DNA of 64,000 bases from Anaerolineae bacterium (lineage in GTDB: Bacteria > Chloroflexota > Anaerolineae > Aggregatilineales > Phototrophicaceae). A program made the translations under genes and the position numbers. Position 1 is the stretch's first letter. Each line of letters starts with the position of its first letter. The stretch covers positions 1 to 64,000 of the forward strand of contig JAJEFB010000048.1 in the NCBI GenBank assembly GCA_022820665.1, written 5' to 3'. The notes under the pieces were generated by a model that searched no databases, had not been told where the DNA came from, and saw nothing but the letters and a program-made list of their open reading frames with translations. Shown in pieces: positions 41,493 through 50,034 of this stretch.

Positions 41493-43199
41493 ATGATCGC
41501 CGAGCATGACATCGACGCGGCATTGGACGCCTATCGCGGACGCGGGCGCGAAGCGCTACTGCCGGCGCTCTGGGACCTGCAGCGGGCGCATGGGTATATC
41601 AGCCCCGAAAATGTCCATCGGCTATCGCACGTTTTGCGCGTGCCGGAAGCCGAGATCTATGGCGTCATCGGCTTCTATACGCTCTTCCACGACCAGCCCA
41701 CTGGCCGGCGCATCATTCGCGTCTGCGCGGACCCGACCTGCGCCCTGGTTGGCGCTGACGAGATACTGCATGGACTTTGCGACCGTTTGGGCCTCTCCGG
41801 CGAAGGCAGCACTGCTGACGGCGAATACACGGTGGAGCATTCACCTTGCTTGGGCATGTGCGATTACGCGCCGGCGGCGCTGGTCAGCGACCGGGGCGAG
41901 AATGACATCGCCCTCCCAAACGCGACGGTCGATGCGCTGCTTGATTCCCGAGACGGCGCCTATTTTACACGGGCCGGCGACGATGAATCGGTCTTGCTGG
42001 ATCCCGCGCTAAGCGCAGCGCCGCAGACGCTGGCCGCATACGGCGATTACCGGGCTTTGCGCCGTGCGATATTTGACTTGTCGCCGGAGGAGGTGATCGC
42101 GACGGTAGAGGCTTCCGGCTTGATCGGGCGCGGCGGCGCGGCTTTCCCCACCGGTTTGAAGTGGAAGTTCACGCGCGGCGCGGCGGGCGACATCAAGTAT
42201 GTCGTATGCAATGCCGATGAAAGCGAACCCGGCACCTTCAAGGATCGTGTATTGATGGAGCACCGCCCGCACCTGCTGCTGGAAGGGATCGCGCTGGCCT
42301 CTTACGCCGTAGGCACAGGCAAAGCCTACATCTTCATACGCGGCGAATACCCCAAGGCAACCGCCATCCTGGATTGCGCTATTCAAGAGGCGGAAGCAGC
42401 CAGCGTCCTGGGCGCGGGCATTATGGGAAGCGACTTCGCGCTGGATATCGAAATACGCCGGGGGGCCGGCGCTTATATTTGCGGCGAGGAGACCGCGCTC
42501 TTCGAAGCGATCGAGGGCAAACGCGGCTTCCCGCGCATGAAACCGCCCTATCCGACTACTTTCGGGCTTTTTGGGGCGCCGACCGCGGTCAACAATGTCG
42601 AGACCCTGTGCGCGGTTCCCAGCATCGTCAATCAGGGCGCGGACTGGTTCAAGAGCCTTGGCACGGCAGAAAGCGCCGGCAGCAAACTGATCTCGGTCAG
42701 CGGGCACGTGGGGCAGCCCGGCGTCTATGAAATCCAGCCGGGCATCACACTGCGATCTTTCCTCGACGACTATTGCGGGGGCGTCATCGGCGAGTTAAAA
42801 GCGGTGCTGATGGGCGGCGCAGCGGGGACTTTTCTGCTGCCGGATGAGATAGATGTGCCGCTGAGTTTCGAGGATTTGCGCGCGGCGGGCAGCAGTTTCG
42901 GCTCGGGCGCGATCATGGTCTTCAACCAGTCGACGGACCTGCGCGACCTGCTGAGGCGGCTGGGGCTGTTCTTCCAGCACGAGAGCTGCGGCAAGTGCTT
43001 CCCCTGTCAGCTGGGCACGCAGCGACAGGTCGAGATACTGGAGCGTCTGGACGCGCCGCGCGCCGGCGACCGCGAGCGGCTGCATGATATCGGCATGACC
43101 ATGAGCGAAGCCTCGATCTGCGGCTTGGGGCATACGGCTGGCATCGCGGTGTTGAGCGCGCTGGAGAAGTTCCCGGACTTGTTTGAAGCGGAGGAATGA
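41493..43199 (+). CDS. NADH-dehydrogenase-like NuoE-NuoF fusion, formate dehydrogenase diaphorase subunit
   Basis: A 568-residue fusion. Residues 1-150 are the thioredoxin-like NuoE part with [2Fe-2S] ligands Cys78, Cys83, Cys119 and Cys123. The rest is NuoF-like: GRGGAAFPTGLKWKF binds NADH, GAGAYICGEETAL belongs to the FMN site, and ESCGKCFPCQLGT gives three cysteines of a [4Fe-4S] cluster. In NAD-linked formate dehydrogenases and bidirectional hydrogenases this subunit passes electrons to NAD+. It starts with GGAGG and is followed by the iron-sulfur subunit and fdhD, so it belongs with fdhA at 12988. Confidence 0.87.
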   Translation: MIAEHDIDAALDAYRGRGREALLPALWDLQRAHGYISPENVHRLSHVLRVPEAEIYGVIGFYTLFHDQPTGRRIIRVCADPTCALVGADEILHGLCDRLGLSGEGSTADGEYTVEHSPCLGMCDYAPAALVSDRGENDIALPNATVDALLDSRDGAYFTRAGDDESVLLDPALSAAPQTLAAYGDYRALRRAIFDLSPEEVIATVEASGLIGRGGAAFPTGLKWKFTRGAAGDIKYVVCNADESEPGTFKDRVLMEHRPHLLLEGIALASYAVGTGKAYIFIRGEYPKATAILDCAIQEAEAASVLGAGIMGSDFALDIEIRRGAGAYICGEETALFEAIEGKRGFPRMKPPYPTTFGLFGAPTAVNNVETLCAVPSIVNQGADWFKSLGTAESAGSKLISVSGHVGQPGVYEIQPGITLRSFLDDYCGGVIGELKAVLMGGAAGTFLLPDEIDVPLSFEDLRAAGSSFGSGAIMVFNQSTDLRDLLRRLGLFFQHESCGKCFPCQLGTQRQVEILERLDAPRAGDRERLHDIGMTMSEASICGLGHTAGIAVLSALEKFPDLFEAEE

Positions 43200-43203
43200 G
43201 AGC

Positions 43204-43905
43204 ATGAGCGACGACAAGATCAAACTGACGCTGGACGGGCAATCAATCACTGTCCCAACGGGCGCGACCCTGCTGGAAGCCGCGCAAGCCGCCGGGGTCG
43301 ACATCCCGCTCATCTGCTACCACGAAGCCACCAGTCCCAACGGCCTCTGCCGCATCTGCGTGGTCGATGTCGATGGCGGGCGCGTATTGCAGCCGGCTTG
43401 CGTGGCCGAGTGCGGCGCCGATACACGGGTGGAAACGCGCAACGAACGGGTCCTGCGCAGCCGGCGCACCATCCTGGAAATGCTCAACGCCTCGGTCAAC
43501 CTCGAGCAAGCGCCGGAAATCCAGGACATGATGACGGACTACAGCGCCGATGATGAACGCTTCCCCGACGCGCGGCGGCGCGAAAGCGAAGTCATCGACG
43601 ACAATCCCTTTTACGTGCGCGACTATGAACAATGTGTCTTGTGCTGGCGCTGCGTACAAGTCTGCGCCGAAGACGCCCAGTTCACCTTCGCGCTGACGCT
43701 GAAGAACCGCGGGCACGAGACCTCGGTGGCGACAGCCTTTGACATATCCATGACCGAGTCGCCCTGCGTGTTCTGCGGGCAATGCGTGGGCGTCTGCCCG
43801 ACGGGCGCCCTGAAGCCGAAAGTGGAGTGGGGCATGGAGCAGGGCTGGAGCAGCGAGGAACTGCGACAGCAGACCCGGCGGAAACGCAAAAAGGGCAGCG
43901 AATGA
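43204..43905 (+). CDS. Iron-sulfur subunit (NuoG/FdhA N-terminal-like)
   Basis: A 233-residue electron-transfer protein. The first 70 residues are a plant-type [2Fe-2S] domain with Cys38, Cys49, Cys52 and Cys66. The NuoG-type segment with an extra cluster region follows to about 140, and two [4Fe-4S] ferredoxin motifs, CVLCWRCVQVC and CVFCGQCVGVC, fill 144-200. In many NAD-linked formate dehydrogenases this region is the N-terminus of the catalytic subunit; here it is a separate gene. Start at ATG 43204. The stop overlaps fdhD (ATGA). Confidence 0.85.
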   Translation: MSDDKIKLTLDGQSITVPTGATLLEAAQAAGVDIPLICYHEATSPNGLCRICVVDVDGGRVLQPACVAECGADTRVETRNERVLRSRRTILEMLNASVNLEQAPEIQDMMTDYSADDERFPDARRRESEVIDDNPFYVRDYEQCVLCWRCVQVCAEDAQFTFALTLKNRGHETSVATAFDISMTESPCVFCGQCVGVCPTGALKPKVEWGMEQGWSSEELRQQTRRKRKKGSE

Positions 43906-44702
43906 GGACCAACGCACAGGTCAAGGATTTGGCGGGCGCCAAGCCATTGAGCTATCAGGTCGTCGAGGGGGGCAATGTCAGCCGCGTTGACGGTGGCGTG
44001 ATCGATGAACAACTGCTCTCGATCTATGTCAACGGGCAATCGCTGGCCACGATGATGTGCAGTCCCCTGCAATTGGAGGCGTTGGCAGTCGGCTACTTGT
44101 ACAACGAAGGCTTGATTGAAGCGGCGGACGAGATCGCCTTGCTGCAGACCAATATCCCGAACAGCGTGGTTGATGTCATCCTGACGCGGGACGAAGTGCA
44201 GTTGCCCCGGCGCATGATCTTGACCACGGGCTGCGGCGGCGGCATGACCGGGCAGGAATTGACCAAGGCGCATCCGCCCCTGGAAAGCGCCTACATGACG
44301 ACGCCGGATGTGATCCTGCGACTGATGCGCGAACTACAGGGCGCGGCGGCGCTCTACAATGCCGTGCGCGGCGTGCATACGGCGGTGCTGGGCGACGAGA
44401 CGGGCTTGCTGATCAGCGCCGAGGACGTCGGGCGGCATAACGCGGTGGACAAGTTGGCCGGGCAAGCGCTGCTGGAAAAGATCAATACGCGCGACCGCAT
44501 CTTGTTGACCAGCGGCCGCATCAGCTCGGAGATGTTGGGCAAGGCGCGGCGCATGGGCGTTCCCATCGTGGCCAGCCGCACAGCCCCGACCAGCATCACC
44601 GTAGAACTGGCGGGCGCCTGGGATATCTGCGTGGTTGGCTATGTGAGGCGCGGCGGCATGCGCGTCTATACCTGCGGCTGGCGGCTGGGCTTAAGCGGCT
44701 GA
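43902..44702 (+). CDS. fdhD: Formate dehydrogenase accessory sulfurtransferase
   Basis: A 266-residue FdhD protein, which hands sulfur from a cysteine desulfurase to the molybdenum cofactor of formate dehydrogenase. The conserved early segment EALAVGYLYNEGLI and the Cys-containing TTGCGGGMTG (near 109-118) are present, as is the C-terminal GRISSEMLGKA and ARRMGVPIVASRTAPTS. The start overlaps the stop of the iron-sulfur subunit gene by four bases. The presence of this gene is the best sign that the molybdoenzyme at 12988 is a formate dehydrogenase. Confidence 0.87.
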   Translation: MRTNAQVKDLAGAKPLSYQVVEGGNVSRVDGGVIDEQLLSIYVNGQSLATMMCSPLQLEALAVGYLYNEGLIEAADEIALLQTNIPNSVVDVILTRDEVQLPRRMILTTGCGGGMTGQELTKAHPPLESAYMTTPDVILRLMRELQGAAALYNAVRGVHTAVLGDETGLLISAEDVGRHNAVDKLAGQALLEKINTRDRILLTSGRISSEMLGKARRMGVPIVASRTAPTSITVELAGAWDICVVGYVRRGGMRVYTCGWRLGLSG

Positions 44703-44718
44703 CTTAAAGCAAAATAAC

Positions 44719-46647
44719 TCAAGCGTCTACGGGCTCGACGGTTTTCCCCGTCTCGTCGCTGCGATAGCCGCTCTGCGCGCCCAGTTCGCGCTTGAAATCC
44801 GCGCCCCGCAGAACCGTCAGCAGCGCTTGCAGGCTTTCTGTCTCAAGCGAGCGCGCCGGAATCACCAGATCGAATCGCTCCCATGTCATGCCGATGAAGT
44901 CCAAGCCCATGGCTTCGGCCGCGCTGCGCAAGCCCATGCCGCAGTCGCCGATGCCATCCGATACAGCCGCAGCCACGCCCAGATGCGTATATTCCTCGTG
45001 TTCGTAGCCCCTGATCTCAGCCGAAGCAATGTCATGCTGCTCAAGCAGGTGGTCGAACAAGACGCGCGTGCCGGCGCCGCGCTGTCGATTGACATAGCGC
45101 AAGCCGCGAATATCGGCGATTTCGCTGATGCCGCGGGGATTGCCGGGCGGCAGTATCAAGCCCTGTTCGCGCTGAGCGAATGTGACAAGCTGGCAGGGTT
45201 CGCCTCGCAAGTACTTTCGGATGAAAGGCAGGTTATAGGTCGCGGTCGCCGGATCGAAGAGATGACTGCCGGCCAGATGCGCTTCGCCGCGGCGCAAGGC
45301 GATCAAGCCGCCGAGGGAGCCCACATTGACCGAGATCATCCGCCGCGCCGGCGAGAACAAGCGCAGATGCGTCGCCAGCAGATCGAGCATGGGATCGTGG
45401 CTGCCCATGACCATGATCGCGCTTTTGACCTGCGACAGCGAACGGTACAAGCTCACGCGCATGGCGTCGCCGCGATCGACGCCCTCGTGAAAACGGGGGA
45501 TATGCGCCAAGCCATCCGCTTGCACCAGCGAGGTAATGACACCGGCGCCGCGCTGCAAGGGCGTCGCCAGTAATTGACCGTCAATCTCCGCCAGCGCTAC
45601 CCGCAGGAAATCATCGTCGCCGAGGGGCGATACGATCTTGCGCGTCGAGATCGCCTCGACCGTCACGGGTTCGTCGCGCGACAAGCCCAGCCATCGCCGA
45701 ATCAAGGGCGCGATCAGCAATTCGCCAGTGAGCGCGGCGCTGACCGGATAGCCAGGCACGCCGATAATCGGCGTCGTTCCGATCATGCCAATGATGACGG
45801 GATGACCGGGTCGGACGGCGATGCCATGCACCAGCAGCTCTCCCAATGCCTCAAGCGCGCCGGCTGTGAAGTCGTGGCTGCCGGCCGATGAGCCCGACAG
45901 CATCAGCACTAAATCAGGCGCGGAATTAAGCGTTGCTCCCAGAGCGGCGCTCAAAGCATCGATCGTGTCGTCGACAATCTCGGATGCGCTCGCCTCGCCG
46001 CCCGCTTCGCGGATCTGAGCCCGCAGGATCAGGCTATTGTATTCGATGAGTTGACCGCGTTCGGGGCGGCGGCCGGGCGGCACGAGCTCGCCCCCGGTGG
46101 GAATGATCGCGACGCGCGGCTTGCGCCGCACCAAAACGGTCGCATGTCCACAACCTGCCAGCGCGCCCAGATCGACGGGCCGCAACTGATGATTCACTTG
46201 CAGGACGGTCTCTGTCGTCACCATATCCTCGCCCATCAGGCGCACATGCTGCCAGGGCGCGACCGCGGCGTAGATCAAGATGCAGCCATCCTCCGTCTCG
46301 TCGACATTCTCGATCATGATCACGGCGTCCGTGTTGTCCGGCAGAGGATCGCCGGTGTTGACCGGGTGCGCCCGCCGCCCGAGCCGCAGGCTAAGGGCTT
46401 GAGTTTCGCGCGCATCCCGGGTATCGGCAGCGGCGACGGCATAGCCGTCCATAGCCGCGCAATGGTAATGCGGCGAAGACAATTTGGCTCGCACGGGCTC
46501 GGCAGTGACCCGCCCCAAGGCGTCGGCCAGCGCGATGGTTTCGCCGGGCAGCGGTCCCAACCGCCCAGCGGTCCTCAAAGCCGCTCGCAGCTTCGCCCGC
46601 GCTTCGTCGAGCGGCAGATCTTCCAGGTAAATATGACGTTTTGACAT
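44719..46647 (-). CDS. MoeA-type molybdopterin molybdotransferase with PBP-like C-terminus
   Basis: A 642-residue fusion. Residues about 1-410 are MoeA, with MDGYAV for the N-terminal part and the GD/SGG-like PGLxxxSGSSAGSHDF region for molybdate insertion. Residues about 430-620 form a periplasmic-binding-protein-like domain (VMGSHDPMLDLLATHL, GVAAAVSDGIGDCGMGLRSA) known in MoeA/LysR-like fusions; it may sense molybdate. No signal peptide. Start at ATG 46647. It is encoded 16 bases after a second, plain MoeA gene, both convergent to fdhD. Confidence 0.85.
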   Translation of the reverse strand: MSKRHIYLEDLPLDEARAKLRAALRTAGRLGPLPGETIALADALGRVTAEPVRAKLSSPHYHCAAMDGYAVAAADTRDARETQALSLRLGRRAHPVNTGDPLPDNTDAVIMIENVDETEDGCILIYAAVAPWQHVRLMGEDMVTTETVLQVNHQLRPVDLGALAGCGHATVLVRRKPRVAIIPTGGELVPPGRRPERGQLIEYNSLILRAQIREAGGEASASEIVDDTIDALSAALGATLNSAPDLVLMLSGSSAGSHDFTAGALEALGELLVHGIAVRPGHPVIIGMIGTTPIIGVPGYPVSAALTGELLIAPLIRRWLGLSRDEPVTVEAISTRKIVSPLGDDDFLRVALAEIDGQLLATPLQRGAGVITSLVQADGLAHIPRFHEGVDRGDAMRVSLYRSLSQVKSAIMVMGSHDPMLDLLATHLRLFSPARRMISVNVGSLGGLIALRRGEAHLAGSHLFDPATATYNLPFIRKYLRGEPCQLVTFAQREQGLILPPGNPRGISEIADIRGLRYVNRQRGAGTRVLFDHLLEQHDIASAEIRGYEHEEYTHLGVAAAVSDGIGDCGMGLRSAAEAMGLDFIGMTWERFDLVIPARSLETESLQALLTVLRGADFKRELGAQSGYRSDETGKTVEPVDA

Positions 46648-46663
46648 GAGCGTCACCGTCGAC

Positions 46664-47902
46664 TCACAAAGGCGCGAGATCAACCAGGCTGCCGGCATCC
46701 AAGCCACCCGAATTGAGCGGCACGCGCAACAAGGCATCGGCGCCGGCCAGCGTGAAAATCAAGTTCGACTTGCCGAATAGCGGCTCGGCCAAGGGATAGG
46801 CATCGTCGGTCGCGCGCAAGCGTACCGCCAGCCAGTCCTCGCGCCCGGTTTCAGAAGCCACGCGCAGAGCCAGGCGCGCGCGCATCAGCGGCGGCTCCTC
46901 AAGCGTCTGGCTCAGGAAGCGGGCGATCAAATGCGGCAGGATCTGCCGCGCCACCAAAAGCGCCGAGACCGGATTGCCCGGCAGACCGATCACAGGCTTG
47001 TCCTCGCAAACGGCGATGATGGTTGGTTTGCCCGGCTTGGTCGCCAGCCCGTGCTGCAGCAGTCCCGGCTCGCCCAGACCGTTGATGACATCCCGCGTGT
47101 AATCGCGGGCGGAAACCGAACTGCCCGCGCTCAGCAGCAAGATATCAGACTGGGCGAAACCAGCCTCGGCGCGCCCGCGGTAATCCTCCAGCGTATCGCG
47201 GGCGATGCCCAGGCGCAGCGGCTCCGCGCCCTCTTTTTCCGCCAGGGCGCTCAGCGTATAGGCATTGATATCGCGCACCTTGCCCGGCGGCGGCGCGACC
47301 TCGGGCGGCACTAATTCGTCGCCGCAACTGAGGATGCCCACGCGCGGCGCGCGCAAGACTTCAATTTGCTCGATGCCAACCGCCAGCAGACCACCGATAT
47401 CAGCCGCGCGCAGCCGATGACGCCCCGACAAGATCGCCGCGTCGGCCGCGACATCCTCGCCGGCCTGGATGACATTCTCGCCCGGGGCCACCGCTCTCAT
47501 GGCTTCAATTTCCCCGTCGCCGATCACCTGTGTCGTTTCGATCATGACAGCGGCATCGGCGCCCTCCGGCAACATGCCGCCCGTGTGTATCGCCAGCGCT
47601 TGTCCACTGCCGATATCGCGCGGGGGCAGTTCTCCCATTTTGATTTCGCCGACTATCTCCAGAAAAGCCGGCAACGCCTGGCTAGCGCCAAAGGTATCAG
47701 CCGCGCGGACGGCGTAGCCGTCCACCGCGCTTTTGCGAAAAGCCGGCACAGCCTCGGGGGAGCGGACTTCGACCGCGCTGATGCGGTCCAGCGCTTCAGA
47801 AGTGGCGATGAACTCGCGCGCCGGCTTCGGCTGCCAATGCCTGTCCAGCAGCTTCAGGGCTTCGGCAACCGGCAGCACCTGGAAGAATTCCGGTGAGGGC
47901 AT
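46664..47902 (-). CDS. moeA: Molybdopterin molybdotransferase
   Basis: A 412-residue MoeA protein that puts molybdate into adenylylated molybdopterin. KSAVDGYAVRAADT (near 57-70), AIHTGGMLPEGADAAVMIE (near 106-124), LSCGDELVPPE and LLLSAGSSVSARDYT are family landmarks. It starts the two-gene moeA cluster and lies opposite to the formate dehydrogenase genes. Two MoeA proteins in one cell often divide between molybdenum and tungsten, or between enzymes; here which does what is unknown. Confidence 0.87.
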   Translation of the reverse strand: MPSPEFFQVLPVAEALKLLDRHWQPKPAREFIATSEALDRISAVEVRSPEAVPAFRKSAVDGYAVRAADTFGASQALPAFLEIVGEIKMGELPPRDIGSGQALAIHTGGMLPEGADAAVMIETTQVIGDGEIEAMRAVAPGENVIQAGEDVAADAAILSGRHRLRAADIGGLLAVGIEQIEVLRAPRVGILSCGDELVPPEVAPPPGKVRDINAYTLSALAEKEGAEPLRLGIARDTLEDYRGRAEAGFAQSDILLLSAGSSVSARDYTRDVINGLGEPGLLQHGLATKPGKPTIIAVCEDKPVIGLPGNPVSALLVARQILPHLIARFLSQTLEEPPLMRARLALRVASETGREDWLAVRLRATDDAYPLAEPLFGKSNLIFTLAGADALLRVPLNSGGLDAGSLVDLAPL

Positions 47903-48008
47903 GGTATCCCCGCAGATAGCAGATGGTCGTCATGGAGAGTTTACCACAGGGATTCCGCGGCGATTGAAATCGAGCGACTTTCCGGGTCTCGTCCGCGGAT
48001 GCCAAGCC

Positions 48009-48812
48009 TCAGGCGTAGTCGCTGTAATCGTAGCGGTAGTCGACCGCGGGACTGCGCAGTTGGGCGTCCATGCCGCCATCGACAAAAATGCGCGTACCGG
48101 TGATGTACGCGGCGTCGTCCGAGCAGAGAAAGGCGACCGCGGCCGCGATATCCTTGGGCGTCCCTTGCCGCGCCAGCGGGATCACTTCCGATGGCGGGAT
48201 CGGCGCGTCGCCTACGGAGGTGCCACGATCGACGCGGATGCTGCCCGGCACGACGGTGTTGACGCGAATGCCAAGCGGCGCGAGATCGAGCGCCATAGCG
48301 CGGGTAGCCGCCTCGATACCGCCCTTGCTGGTATCGTAACCGAACATCTGCCGGTGGGCGCGGGAGGCGCCGCCGCTGCTCACATTGACGATCACGCCGC
48401 CTTGTCCGCGTTTCGCCATCAGCCGCGCCGCCGTCTGCGAGCAATGGAACATGCCCGACAAATTGACGGCGAGCGTCGTTTCCCAGGCTTGGTCGCTGTA
48501 ATCGAGAAAATTGCTGACCACGCCCGCTTTGTGCACGAAGGCGGCATTATTGACGAGGATATCGACCGCGCCAAAAGCTTCGAGGGCGGCCCCGAACAAT
48601 GTCTCGGCCGCTTGACGCTGGGTAATGTCGCTCTCCAGATAGATGACGGGACCCGGCGCGCCGCTCAGTTCGGCAGCCAGGGATCGCCCGCTGGCGACGT
48701 CGATATCGGCGATGACGGCGTTGGCGCCTTCCGCAGCCAGACGGCGGACGCATCCCGCGCCAATGCCGTTGGACCCGCCGGTAACGATGGCGGTTTTACC
48801 TTCCAGTCGCAT
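48009..48812 (-). CDS. Short-chain dehydrogenase/reductase, glucose-dehydrogenase-like
   Basis: A 267-residue classical SDR. TGGSNGIG (about 11-18) with DIDVAS behind it points to NAD, NNAAF near 90 and YDTSK (Tyr-x3-Lys) are in place. Start at ATG 48812 by the domain limit. It lies 43 bases after the sarcosine-oxidase-like gene and ends the hyuA/hyuB operon. It is more like 3-oxoacyl reductases or sugar dehydrogenases than the 17-20 kb SDRs. Substrate unknown. Confidence 0.85.
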   Translation of the reverse strand: MRLEGKTAIVTGGSNGIGAGCVRRLAAEGANAVIADIDVASGRSLAAELSGAPGPVIYLESDITQRQAAETLFGAALEAFGAVDILVNNAAFVHKAGVVSNFLDYSDQAWETTLAVNLSGMFHCSQTAARLMAKRGQGGVIVNVSSGGASRAHRQMFGYDTSKGGIEAATRAMALDLAPLGIRVNTVVPGSIRVDRGTSVGDAPIPPSEVIPLARQGTPKDIAAAVAFLCSDDAAYITGTRIFVDGGMDAQLRSPAVDYRYDYSDYA

Positions 48813-48855
48813 ACTTGTGATTCCCTTTCCAAAGTCAGTTTTTCTCAGATGTCCG

Positions 48856-50034
48856 TCATTCTTGAATATTGCCCAGCCGCTCCAGCTCAAAGGCTGAAAT
48901 ATCGAATTCGCTCCCCCCATCAAGCGCCAATTGCGCCAGGGTCTCGCCGACCGCCGCCGAGTGCTTGAAACCGTGCCCGGAACAGGGCGACGCGATCAGT
49001 ACGCGTTCTGATTCCGGATGGCGGTCGATGACGAAGTGTTCATCGGCCGTGACCGTATACATGCAGACATCGGCGTGAATGAGGTTTTCGCGCAAGCCCT
49101 TGAGTCTCGGCGCCGTCAAGCGATGGTACATGTCCGCCGTTTCCTGGAGGGTGACCTGGCGGCTCAGTTCATCGGCATGCGTGCTCGCATGGTATTGCTC
49201 CGTCACGAGTTTGACGCCGCGCAAGCCATCCCGGGGCGCGGGAAACGTCGACCAAAAGTCTTCGAGTCTGTCGCCGATCCAGATGACAAAGGGGCAGTTT
49301 TCCGGGTAAAAGGCTTCGAGGTTATCCGCTTCGAACCAGTAAATCACCTGCCGACAGACTCGAATGCCAGCTCGATAGCTCTCCGGCAAGAGATCGCCGA
49401 TCCAGGCGCCTGTTGACAGAATCAACTTGTCCGCTTGGTAGCTGCTTCTGTCGGTGACAACCGTCACGCCCCGCGCGTCGGCTTCGTAGCGGATCATCCT
49501 TTCGTTGGTGCGGATAGCCCCGCCGGCTTCTATTGCCAAGTCGAGCTGCGTTTGAATGCAGCGTTCGGGCCGCAGGACGCCGGCGCCGGGTTCAAAATAG
49601 GCGCGGTCGACCGGCCGCGGCATCAGCATCGGGAAGCGCCGCTTGATTTCTTGCGCGTCCAGCACTTCGTGCGGGATGCCGTATTTTTCCGCAATCTCAA
49701 TAGATAGGGCGACAAAATCGCCTTGTACATGGAAGCTCGCCGCATCGCTTTCCGGCGCTATGATGAGCCCTCCGCTTTTGAGAAACAGTTCACGGCCCGT
49801 CGACGATTCGAGATCGCGCCAGATTTCGTTGGAGCGGCGGATGAAGGGCATGTACATTTCGCCCTCGCCGATGGATTGCCGCGTGATGCGAGTATCGCCG
49901 TGGCTCGATCCCATGTTATGCGGCGGATCAAAGCGGTCAATGCCGAGAGCCCGCGCGCCGCGTTTGCTGGCTTGGTAGAGCGCTGCCGAGCCCATCGCGC
50001 CCAGACCGACTACGATCAGATCGTACTGATTCAT
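48856..50034 (-). CDS. Sarcosine oxidase-like FAD-dependent amine oxidase
   Basis: A 392-residue flavoprotein of the monomeric sarcosine oxidase/N-methyltryptophan oxidase family. GLGAMGSAALYQ (10-21) binds FAD, GSSHGDTRITRQ (42-53) is the conserved family segment, and the Cys of SPCSGHGFK is at the position that carries FAD covalently. Such enzymes oxidise an N-methyl amino acid to the amino acid, formaldehyde and H2O2. Its ATG overlaps the stop of hyuB (ATGA), so it works with the hydantoinase-like pair. Confidence 0.86.
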   Translation of the reverse strand: MNQYDLIVVGLGAMGSAALYQASKRGARALGIDRFDPPHNMGSSHGDTRITRQSIGEGEMYMPFIRRSNEIWRDLESSTGRELFLKSGGLIIAPESDAASFHVQGDFVALSIEIAEKYGIPHEVLDAQEIKRRFPMLMPRPVDRAYFEPGAGVLRPERCIQTQLDLAIEAGGAIRTNERMIRYEADARGVTVVTDRSSYQADKLILSTGAWIGDLLPESYRAGIRVCRQVIYWFEADNLEAFYPENCPFVIWIGDRLEDFWSTFPAPRDGLRGVKLVTEQYHASTHADELSRQVTLQETADMYHRLTAPRLKGLRENLIHADVCMYTVTADEHFVIDRHPESERVLIASPCSGHGFKHSAAVGETLAQLALDGGSEFDISAFELERLGNIQE